This document shows positions 52,867-60,068 of a stretch of 64,000 bases of DNA, in pieces. How positions within the stretch are numbered: position 1 is the first letter of the stretch; each line of letters starts with the position of its first letter. Made by a program: the position numbers and the translations under genes. The DNA lies in NCBI RefSeq assembly GCF_004345665.1, contig NZ_SLWR01000009.1:248001-312000 (forward strand). Direction: 5' to 3'. Under the pieces are notes generated by a model. It did no database searches. It was given only the letters and a program-made list of their open reading frames with translations, and was not told the DNA's origin. This DNA is from Kribbella antiqua. GTDB taxonomy: Bacteria; Actinomycetota; Actinomycetes; Propionibacteriales; Kribbellaceae.

Positions 52867-53895
52867 CTGTCCAGGCCACGCAGTATCGAACCGGAGGCGC
52901 GCGCGAACGGGGCGGCCGCCACCACCACGCAGGCGTCGCACAAGATCGTCGTGCCGAACAGCATCGACATGGTGGCCCTGCTCGGAGCCCGGGACGAGTT
53001 CCTCCGCATCGTCGAGAAGGAGTTCGCCGCCGACATCATGGTCCGCGGCAACGAGATCACCCTCACCGGTGAGCCGGCCGAGCTGGCCCTGGCCGAGCGG
53101 CTGATCGACGAGCTGATCGCGGTCGTCCGGACCGGCCACGGGCTGACCGGCGACTCGGTCGAGCGCAGCATCGCGATGATCAAGGCGGCCACCGTCGAGA
53201 GCCCGCGCGACGTCCTGACCCAGAACATCCTGTCCAGCCGCGGCCGCACCATCCGGCCGAAGACGCTGAACCAGAAGCGGTACGTCGACGCGATCGACAA
53301 GAACACCATCGTCTTCGGCATCGGCCCGGCCGGTACCGGCAAGACCTACCTGGCGGTGGCCAAGGCGGTCCAGGCGCTGCAGGCCAAGGAGGTCACCCGG
53401 ATCATCCTGACCCGGCCGGCCGTCGAGGCCGGTGAGCGGCTCGGCTTCCTGCCCGGCACCCTGTCGGAGAAGATCGACCCGTACCTGCGCCCGCTGTACG
53501 ACGCCCTGCACGACATGCTGGACCCGGAATCGATCCCGCGGCTGATGACGGCCGGCACGATCGAGATCGCCCCGCTGGCGTACATGCGCGGCCGGACCCT
53601 GAACGACGCCTACATCATCCTGGACGAGGCGCAGAACACCTCGCCGGAGCAGATGAAGATGTTCCTCACCCGCCTCGGTTTCGGCTCCAAGATGGTCGTC
53701 ACCGGCGACGTCACCCAGGTCGACCTGCCGACCGGCACCAACTCCGGTCTGCGCGTCGTCCAGGAGATCCTCGAGGGTGTCCAGGACCTGACCTTCTGCC
53801 GGCTGACCTCGCACGACGTGGTCCGGCACAAGCTGGTCGGCCGGATCGTCTCGGCGTACGAGAACTACGAAGGCAGCTCTGACGGCAAGAGATGA
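52867..53895 (+). CDS. phoH: PhoH-like ATPase, probably with a CTG start
   Basis: A 342-residue PhoH-family NTPase: N-terminal KH-like part, Walker A GIGPAGTGKTYLAVAKAV, TRPAVEAGERLGFLPGTL, Walker B AYIILDEAQNTSPEQ, and VVTGDVTQVDLP. It is thought to act in RNA processing with YbeY, encoded next. The usual start call would be GTG 52951, but that falls inside the conserved KIVVPNSIDMVALLG motif. The only full ribosome site (AGGAGG at 52855-52860) lies six bases before an in-frame CTG at 52867, giving SRPRSIEPEARANG as the N-terminus; no ATG, GTG or TTG is available between the upstream stop and 52951. Confidence 0.92.
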   Translation: MSRPRSIEPEARANGAAATTTQASHKIVVPNSIDMVALLGARDEFLRIVEKEFAADIMVRGNEITLTGEPAELALAERLIDELIAVVRTGHGLTGDSVERSIAMIKAATVESPRDVLTQNILSSRGRTIRPKTLNQKRYVDAIDKNTIVFGIGPAGTGKTYLAVAKAVQALQAKEVTRIILTRPAVEAGERLGFLPGTLSEKIDPYLRPLYDALHDMLDPESIPRLMTAGTIEIAPLAYMRGRTLNDAYIILDEAQNTSPEQMKMFLTRLGFGSKMVVTGDVTQVDLPTGTNSGLRVVQEILEGVQDLTFCRLTSHDVVRHKLVGRIVSAYENYEGSSDGKR

Positions 53896-54374
53896 ACGTC
53901 GAGGTCAACAACGAGTCCGGGGTCGAGATCGACGCACACGGACTGATGCGGCTGAGCCGCTTCGTGATGTCGTCGCTGCGGCTGCACCCGGAGTGTGAGC
54001 TGTCGATCAAGCTGGTCGACGAGGACACCATGGCGCGTTATCACGTCGAGTTCCTGGACCTGCCGGGTCCGACCGACGTGATGTCGTGGCCGATGGACGA
54101 GCTGCGGCCGGGTTCGTCGGACAACGGCGACGACTCCGAGCTTCCCCTCGGGCACCTTGGTGACATCGCGCTGTGCCCGACCGTCGCAGCCGCCCAGGGC
54201 GCGAAGGCCGGGCACGGCACGTGGGCGGAGCTGGAGCTGCTGACGGTGCACGGCATCCTGCACCTGCTCGGCTACGACCACGCCGAACCCGCCGAGAAGG
54301 CGGAGATGTGGGACATCCAAGGCCGGCTACTCGAAGCATGGCGAGCCCCAGCCAACAGGCTCGGACAGGAGTGA
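53892..54374 (+). CDS. ybeY: rRNA maturation endoribonuclease YbeY
   Basis: A 160-residue YbeY with the zinc motif HGILHLLGYDH (His120, His124, His130) and the family blocks LSIKLVDEDTMARYHVEFLD and GPTDVMSWPMDE. It takes part in 16S rRNA 3'-end maturation and 70S quality control. The start overlaps the phoH stop by 4 bp. Confidence 0.96.
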   Translation: MNVEVNNESGVEIDAHGLMRLSRFVMSSLRLHPECELSIKLVDEDTMARYHVEFLDLPGPTDVMSWPMDELRPGSSDNGDDSELPLGHLGDIALCPTVAAAQGAKAGHGTWAELELLTVHGILHLLGYDHAEPAEKAEMWDIQGRLLEAWRAPANRLGQE

Positions 54375-54381
54375 CGTTGCG

Positions 54382-55686
54382 GTGAGCTCCCACGACCTCG
54401 TTCTGCTGGTTGTGGCTGCGGTGCTGGTCCTGCTCGCCGGGTTGTTCGCCGGTGCGGAGGCGGCGCTGTCGTCGTACTCGAAGGTGCGCGCGAACGAGCA
54501 GGTCGAGCTGGGCAACCTGCGCGCGGTGCGGCTGCGCGACCTGCTGTCGGACGCGCCGCGCTACCTGAACTCGCTGCTGCTGGTCCGGCTGATCTGCGAG
54601 ATCACCGCGATCGTGCTGGTCACCCAGGCGCTGTCGGAGGTCCTCTCGGTCACCTGGGAGCACATCCTGATCACCGCCGTGGTGATGGTGCTGGTCTCGT
54701 ACGTGATCATCGGCGTCGCGCCGCGCACCCTCGGCCGGCAGCACTCGGACCGGTTCGCGATCGTCTCGGCCGGTCCGGTGATGGCGCTGACGCGCGTACT
54801 CGGGCCGTTGCCGAAGGTGCTGATCATGCTCGGCAACGCGCTCACCCCGGGCAAGGGCTTCGCCGAGGGCCCATTCGCGACCGAGGCCGAGCTGCGTGCG
54901 CTGGTCGACTACGCGGAGAAGTCGGCGGTGATCGAGTCCGGCGAGCGGCAGATGATCCACTCGGTGTTCGAGCTGGGCGACACCATCGTCCGCGAGGTGA
55001 TGGTGCCGCGGACCGACATGGTCTACATCGAGAAGCACAAGAAGCTGCGCCAGCTCACCTCGCTCGCGCTCCGCTCCGGGTACTCGCGGATCCCGGTGAT
55101 CGGCGAGTCGCTGGACGACATCCTCGGGGTCGTCTACCTCAAGGACGTGATGCGCCGCGTCTACGACAACGCGCAGGCCGAATCGACCGAGCGGGTCGAG
55201 TCGGTGATGCGGCCGTGCATGTACATCCCGGACTCCAAGCCGGTCGACCAGCTGCTGCGCGAGATGCAGGCGGCCCGGATGCACGTCGCGATCGTCGTCG
55301 ACGAGTACGGCGGAACCGCCGGCCTGGTCACTATCGAGGACATCCTGGAGGAGATCGTCGGCGAGATCACCGACGAGTACGACGAGGTGCCCGACTCGGT
55401 GCAGGAGCTGTCCGACGGGGCCTACCGGGTGTCCAGCCGGCTGCCGATCGACGAGCTGGGCGAGCTGTTCGGCGTACCGCTGGACGACGACGACGTCGAC
55501 ACGGTCGGCGGCCTGATGGCCAAACTCCTGGGCAAGGTGCCGATCCCCGGCGCCGAAGTGGAGATCGCTGGACTGTCGCTGACCGCGGAGCGGCCGTCCG
55601 GCCGCCGCAACCAGGTCGGTACTGTGCTGGTACGACGGGAAGAGCCCGCCGGCCAGCCGCAAGACCAGAACCACCAGCACGCCTGA
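54382..55686 (+). CDS. CNNM/CorC-type membrane protein with CBS pair
   Basis: A 434-residue protein: DUF21 (CNNM) membrane domain with about four helices starting LVLLVVAAVLVLLAGLFAGA, two CBS domains (VMVPRTDMVYIEKHKKLRQL, RPCMYIPDSKPVDQLLREM and VDEYGGTAGLVTIEDILEEI), and the C-terminal CorC_HlyC domain. Relatives move or sense magnesium or other divalent ions; older names call them hemolysins. It sits between ybeY and era as in M. tuberculosis (Rv2366c). Confidence 0.93.
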   Translation: MSSHDLVLLVVAAVLVLLAGLFAGAEAALSSYSKVRANEQVELGNLRAVRLRDLLSDAPRYLNSLLLVRLICEITAIVLVTQALSEVLSVTWEHILITAVVMVLVSYVIIGVAPRTLGRQHSDRFAIVSAGPVMALTRVLGPLPKVLIMLGNALTPGKGFAEGPFATEAELRALVDYAEKSAVIESGERQMIHSVFELGDTIVREVMVPRTDMVYIEKHKKLRQLTSLALRSGYSRIPVIGESLDDILGVVYLKDVMRRVYDNAQAESTERVESVMRPCMYIPDSKPVDQLLREMQAARMHVAIVVDEYGGTAGLVTIEDILEEIVGEITDEYDEVPDSVQELSDGAYRVSSRLPIDELGELFGVPLDDDDVDTVGGLMAKLLGKVPIPGAEVEIAGLSLTAERPSGRRNQVGTVLVRREEPAGQPQDQNHQHA

Positions 55687-55720
55687 TCTCTCCATCGCCC
55701 TGATCGCCTAGGAGCACTTC

Positions 55721-56053
55721 TTGTCAGACCTCTCGGCCGAGGACGCCAAACTCGTCACCCTGGCCCGCACGGCGCGTGCCCGTACCCGGGCGGCCGAGGG
55801 CGCCGCTGTCCGCGACTCCGACGGTCGCACGTATGCCGCCTGCACGGTGGCGCTCGACACCGTCGACCTGACCGCACTGCAGCTGGCGGTCGCGATGGCG
55901 CTGTCGTCCGGGGTGAAGGGGCTGGAGGCCGCCGCGGTGGTCACCGACTCGTCCGACGTCGACGTCAACGTCGTCCGCCACTTCGCCGGCGCCGCCATCC
56001 CCGTAGTAGTTGCCCAAGGCACCGGAGAGGTCCGCGATGTCGTCCACACCTGA
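55721..56053 (+). CDS. Cytidine deaminase-like protein lacking the zinc site
   Basis: A 110-residue protein collinear with the first half of cytidine deaminases (KLVTLARTARARTRAAEGAA, GRTYAACTVALDTVDLTALQ, LAVAMALSSG), but without the CAE and PCxxC zinc motifs; one cysteine only. It is therefore probably not a working deaminase. It uses a TTG start with AGGAG 6 bases upstream, and its 3' end overlaps era by 17 bp. The same position is held by an unnamed gene next to era in mycobacteria. Confidence 0.82.
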   Translation: MSDLSAEDAKLVTLARTARARTRAAEGAAVRDSDGRTYAACTVALDTVDLTALQLAVAMALSSGVKGLEAAAVVTDSSDVDVNVVRHFAGAAIPVVVAQGTGEVRDVVHT

Positions 56054-56966
56054 GGTCTTCAAGTCCGGTTTCGCTTGTTTTGTCGGGCGCCCCAACGCCG
56101 GCAAATCCACTCTCACGAACGCTCTGGTCGGCAAGAAGATCGTGATCACCTCGTCGAAACCGCAGACGACGCGGCACGCCGTACGGGGGATCGTGCACAG
56201 GCCGGACGCGCAGCTCGTGCTCGTCGACACCCCCGGGCTGCACAAGCCGCGGACCCTGCTCGGTGAGCGGCTGAACGACCTGGTCAAGACCACCTGGGCC
56301 GAGGTCGACGTGATCGCGGTCTGCCTGCCGGCCAGCGACAAGATCGGGCCGGGCGACCGGTTCCTGGTGAGCGAGGCGGCGAAGGTCGCGAAGACCCCGA
56401 AGGTCGCGCTCGCCACCAAGGCCGACCTGGTCGAACCGGACCGCATGGTCGAGCACCTCGCCGAGATCGCCGCGCTGGGGGAGTCCGCCGGCATCGAGTG
56501 GGCCTCGATCGTGCCGGTGTCGGCGACCTCCGGATTCCAGGTGGATCTGGTCGCCGACGAGCTGGTCAAGCTGCTGCCGGAGGGCTTCGCGCTCTACCCC
56601 GACGGCGACATCACCGACGAGCCCGAGGAGACCCTGGTCGCCGAGCTGATCCGCGAGGCCGCACTCGAGGGTGTCCGCGACGAGCTGCCGCACTCGATCG
56701 CCGTCACCATCGACGAGATGAACCTGCGCGAAGGTCGCCCGGACGACAAGCCGCTGCTCGACGTCTACGCGAACATCTTCCTCGAGCGCGACAGCCAGAA
56801 GGGCATCGTGATCGGCCACAAGGGCGCCCGCCTGCGCGAGGTCGGCGCCGCCGCCCGCCGCCAGATCGAGGCCCTCCTCGGTACGCCGGTCTACCTCGAC
56901 CTGCACGTCAAGATCGCCAAGAACTGGCAAACCGACGCCAAGCACCTCCGCAAACTGGGCTTCTGA
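56037..56966 (+). CDS. era: GTPase Era
   Basis: A 309-residue Era: G1 GRPNAGKST (residues 17-25), G2 KPQTTRHAVRG, G3 DTPGLHKPRTLL, G4 TKAD, and a C-terminal KH domain with IVIGHKGARLREVGAAARRQ. Era binds the 3' end of 16S rRNA and checks 30S assembly, which fits its place beside ybeY and phoH. The ATG at 56037 with AGAGG upstream is used. Confidence 0.97.
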   Translation: MSSTPEVFKSGFACFVGRPNAGKSTLTNALVGKKIVITSSKPQTTRHAVRGIVHRPDAQLVLVDTPGLHKPRTLLGERLNDLVKTTWAEVDVIAVCLPASDKIGPGDRFLVSEAAKVAKTPKVALATKADLVEPDRMVEHLAEIAALGESAGIEWASIVPVSATSGFQVDLVADELVKLLPEGFALYPDGDITDEPEETLVAELIREAALEGVRDELPHSIAVTIDEMNLREGRPDDKPLLDVYANIFLERDSQKGIVIGHKGARLREVGAAARRQIEALLGTPVYLDLHVKIAKNWQTDAKHLRKLGF

Positions 56967-56970
56967 TCCG

Positions 56971-57636
56971 GTGCTGACCAACCCTGTGTACGCCGCTCTG
57001 ACCGGCCCGCACTCGACCATCGCGGAGGTCCGGGGCAATGCCCGTCGCTATCCGACGGCCATCGCGCCGTTTCTCGGCCTGCCCGGCAACCCGACTGATC
57101 AGGACTGGGCGGATGCGGCTGTGTTGCTCGGCCCGGGTACCAGCGCGGCCCTGATGCGCCCGGACCTGCCGATCCCCGACGCCTTCAAGCTGGACCGACA
57201 ATTCGACTTGGTCCAGTTCGTCGCACCGCCGACCCTGGCCGCCGTCGACGACGAAGCGGTCGTTCTCGGGCTGGACGACGTACCCGAGATGCTGGCGCTG
57301 GTCGCGCTGACCGACCCCGGTCCGTTCCGCAGCCGCACCATCGAGCTCGGCACCTACCTCGGCATCCGCCGCGATGGCGAACTGATCGCGATGGCCGGCA
57401 CCCGTTTCGCGCTGCCCACTCATACCGAGATCAGCGCAGTCTGCACCCACCCGTTGTATCAGGGCCAGGGCCTGGCCAGCCGGCTGATCCGAGTGGTGGC
57501 CGCTCACATCACGTCGACCGGCCGGACCCCGTTCCTGCACACCGGCGGCACCAACACCACCGCGATCCGCCTCTACAAGTCCCTCGGCTTCACCCTCTCC
57601 AACGAGATGATGGTGACGATCGTCGAGCCGGTCTAG
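56971..57636 (+). CDS. GNAT family N-acetyltransferase
   Basis: A 221-residue protein with a C-terminal GNAT domain of the FR47 type: ELIAMAGTRFALPTHTEISA, VCTHPLYQGQGLASRLIRVV with the acetyl-CoA loop, and FLHTGGTNTTAIRLYKSLGF. The N-terminal 90 residues contain LTGPHSTIAEVRGNARRYP. The substrate is unknown. The GTG start follows era by 4 bp, and it is probably the last gene of that operon; it ends 3 bp from a convergent gene. Confidence 0.9.
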   Translation: MLTNPVYAALTGPHSTIAEVRGNARRYPTAIAPFLGLPGNPTDQDWADAAVLLGPGTSAALMRPDLPIPDAFKLDRQFDLVQFVAPPTLAAVDDEAVVLGLDDVPEMLALVALTDPGPFRSRTIELGTYLGIRRDGELIAMAGTRFALPTHTEISAVCTHPLYQGQGLASRLIRVVAAHITSTGRTPFLHTGGTNTTAIRLYKSLGFTLSNEMMVTIVEPV

Positions 57637-57639
57637 GCC

Positions 57640-58671
57640 CTAGCTCGCTTCTGGGACGTACGGGAAGAACGCGCGAGGCTTGGCGGTGACCGACTCCTTG
57701 CCGATGCCGAGCGAGACCGGGGTGTTGGCCGCGATCGAAAACATCACGTCGGGCGCGTTGTCGGTGAGCGTCCGGCCGTTCCAGGAGCTGAAGCCGAAGC
57801 ACGCCGGCGTACCGACGATGTACGGCAGCACGTTGGGCAGGAAGCGGTCGACTACGTCGGCGGCGTAGGCCCCGGGGTCCTCGGCCGTGCCGTAGGCGCT
57901 GACGACACCGGCGATCTCGCGGGTGAGCAGATCGCCGTAAGTCATCGGGTCGTCGAGAGGCCGGCCGGCGTTGAGATCGTCGCCCAGCTGCTCGTTGAAC
58001 TGGGTGAACAAGGGATGGATCATCGGCAGCCCGACCCGGTTGATCGAGCGCCAGCCGCCCGCGTCGGTGGCGAGGCTGGCGACGGCCCAGACGCCGATCG
58101 GACGGGTTGTCCGCCCGGGCTCGAGGAGGTCGGTGTCGGGGATCTCGAGCACGATCGAGTAGACAGTGTGACCGGCGAAGAGGTTCTTCGCACGGTCTGG
58201 TGTCCAGGTTCCGAGGTCGATCGTCGTAGCGTCCTGGAAGGCGTGCCCGACAGCGTGCAGGACGTCGGGCTCGATCCAGAACGGGTCGCCTGCCCTGCCT
58301 GCCCAGACCCGCACTCCGGCGCTCGTGATCATGCTTTCGGTGCTGCCCGTCGCCAGTACTGTGCCGGTTGCGAACGGATCGGCTGCCGCCTCGTCGTCGA
58401 GCTGGTGGACGGTGACGGCCTGAACCCCGGACTCGTCGCGGTCGCCGAAGACGAAGCGGTACGTGCGGTCCTCGACGCTGTCGCCGGTCAGGTCGAGCTT
58501 GAACTCGTACCTGCCCTCGGGGTGGAAGCCGGGTGTCGGGATATCGCCGGCCAGCGAGTGACAGACGTTGAGGACGAGGACGGTTCCGGTCTCGCCGCGG
58601 AAGACGTACAGGTCGGTGATGTCGAGCCGGACGTCCTGCCGGGCCAGTGGTGAATCCAGGTGGTGCGACAT
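57640..58671 (-). CDS. DUF4331 family protein
   Basis: A 343-residue DUF4331 protein: start MSHHLDSPLARQDVRLDITD, LYVFRGETGTVLVLNVCHSL, the FWIEPDVLHAVGHAFQDATT segment, and FAGHTVYSIVLEIPDTDLL. No signal peptide or helix is seen. Function is unknown. It is the second gene of a unit with the aldo/keto reductase, 24 bp apart. Confidence 0.85.
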   Translation of the reverse strand: MSHHLDSPLARQDVRLDITDLYVFRGETGTVLVLNVCHSLAGDIPTPGFHPEGRYEFKLDLTGDSVEDRTYRFVFGDRDESGVQAVTVHQLDDEAAADPFATGTVLATGSTESMITSAGVRVWAGRAGDPFWIEPDVLHAVGHAFQDATTIDLGTWTPDRAKNLFAGHTVYSIVLEIPDTDLLEPGRTTRPIGVWAVASLATDAGGWRSINRVGLPMIHPLFTQFNEQLGDDLNAGRPLDDPMTYGDLLTREIAGVVSAYGTAEDPGAYAADVVDRFLPNVLPYIVGTPACFGFSSWNGRTLTDNAPDVMFSIAANTPVSLGIGKESVTAKPRAFFPYVPEAS

Positions 58672-58695
58672 GGTTCTTCTTTCTGCTCGGATGGT

Positions 58696-59703
58696 TCAGC
58701 GTTCGCTGTCGAGTGCTGCCATCGCCTGTGGTGGGTAGCGGTCGCCGGCCGCGGCTCCCGCGGGTACGGCGGCCTCGATCGCGCGGAGGTCCTCGGCGTC
58801 CAGCACCAGCTCGGCCGCGCTGAGAGCTTCGGCCAGCCGGTCGCGCCGGCGGGCGCCGACCAGCGGCACGATGTCGTTGCCCTGGGCAGCGACCCAGGCG
58901 ATCGCGACCTGGGCGGTGGTCGCGTCGAGCCGCTGCGCGACGCCGGTGAGGGCGTCCACGAGGCGGAGGTTCGCCGCCAGGTTGTCGCCCTGGAACCGAG
59001 GGCTGACGGCCCGGAAGTCGGTGGCGCCGAGCCGGCGGTCGCTGGTCCAGTGGCCGCTGAGCAGGCCGCGCGACAGGACGCCGTACGCGGTCAGGCCGAT
59101 GCCGAGCTCGCGGAGGGTGGGAATGATGGACTGCTCCGGTCCACGGGAGAGCAGCGAGTACTCGATCTGCAGGTCGCTGATCGGCGCCACCGCGGCGGCC
59201 CGCCTGATCGTGCCGGCTCCCGCCTCGGAGAGTCCGATGGCCCGGATGTAGCCGGCTGTCCGCAGCTCCAGCAGTGCGCCGACGGTGTCTTCGACCGGGA
59301 TCTCGGGGTTGAACCGGGAGGGCCGGTAGATGTCGACGTAGTCGGTCCCCAGCCGGCGCAACGTGTACGCGAGCCGATCCAGCACCGCGGCCGGCGAGAC
59401 GTCGTACCCGGCCGCCAGGAAGCTCCCGTCCGGTCCCCGCCGCGCCCCGAACTTGACGCTCAGGACGATGTCCTCGCGCCGCCGGCCCGCCAAGGCCCGG
59501 CCGATGAGCATCTCGTTGTGCCCGGATCCGTAGAAGTCGCCGGTGTCGATCAAGGTGATACCGGCGTCGATCGCCTCGTGCAGGGTCGCGATCGACTCCT
59601 GCTCGTCGGCCGGCCCGTAGAGGTCCGACATCCCGAGCGCGCCGAGCCCGATCGTCGACACCTCCAGGCCCCGACGGCCCAGCGTGCGCTTCCCGACTCT
59701 CAT
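58696..59703 (-). CDS. Aldo/keto reductase with altered active site
   Basis: A 335-residue TIM-barrel reductase: GLEVSTIGLGALGMSDLYGP, Asp and Tyr of the tetrad in LIDTGDFYGSGHNEML, Lys in VLSVKFGAR, and C-terminal NADPH motif VPLVGARRRDRLAEAL. The expected histidine after strand 4 (usual LYQxHR) is replaced: VDIYRPSRFNPE. The reductase fold is clear, but catalytic detail may differ. ATG 59703 is chosen since GGAG lies 7 bases upstream; ATG 59709 lies inside that site. It is divergent from the LuxR-type regulator, a common arrangement for control. Confidence 0.9.
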   Translation of the reverse strand: MRVGKRTLGRRGLEVSTIGLGALGMSDLYGPADEQESIATLHEAIDAGITLIDTGDFYGSGHNEMLIGRALAGRRREDIVLSVKFGARRGPDGSFLAAGYDVSPAAVLDRLAYTLRRLGTDYVDIYRPSRFNPEIPVEDTVGALLELRTAGYIRAIGLSEAGAGTIRRAAAVAPISDLQIEYSLLSRGPEQSIIPTLRELGIGLTAYGVLSRGLLSGHWTSDRRLGATDFRAVSPRFQGDNLAANLRLVDALTGVAQRLDATTAQVAIAWVAAQGNDIVPLVGARRRDRLAEALSAAELVLDAEDLRAIEAAVPAGAAAGDRYPPQAMAALDSER

Positions 59704-59763
59704 CGTCATTCTCCAGTGATTGGGGTCCGCACTACTGTCGGCTGAGAGGTCGCCACTTCGGAT

Positions 59764-59811
59764 GAGTCATCTGACTCGATCGCGGCGTTTCGAGTACGGC
59801 GTCGGTAGACT
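59764..59811 (+). promoter_or_regulatory. Palindrome and -10 of the LuxR-type regulator gene
   Basis: GAGTCA-TC-TGACTC (59764-59777) lies midway between the divergent reductase and regulator genes. TAGACT (59806-59811) is six bases before the regulator ATG, giving a leaderless message. The same CGGTAGACT string precedes hrcA. Confidence 0.5.
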
Positions 59812-59817
59812 CCGGGC

Positions 59818-60063
59818 ATGCTGGTCGGGCGGCTGCGGGAGCTCGAGGTGCTCCGGGGATTCGTGGACCAGGCCGGCGGAGCGCTGCTGTTGTCGGGTGA
59901 TCCCGGTGTGGGCAAGACGGCGTTGCTGGACGCCGCGCAGGAGTACGGCGAGGCGTCCGGTGCGACTGTCCTGCGAGCGGCCGGTACTGAACTCGAAGGC
60001 CAGATCAGCCATGCCGCGCTGAACCAGTTGTTGTATCCGCTCCTCGGCAAGTCGAGGAGCTGA
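59818..60063 (+). pseudogene. 5' part of a LuxR-family ATPase regulator, cut by a frameshift
   Basis: Eighty-one codons: MLVGRLRELEVLRGFVDQAG, Walker A LLSGDPGVGKTALL, then the family block LEGQISHAALNQLLYPLLGK, after which the frame breaks into SRS and TGA. In the next frame the protein continues directly with VEELSTVQRDALQVALGFG, as expected for the family. A single missing base near 60055 (GGCAAG then TCGAG, where a further G is expected) explains it. Whether it is a real mutation, a sequencing error or a regulated shift cannot be told here. Confidence 0.75.
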
Positions 60064-60068
60064 GTACC

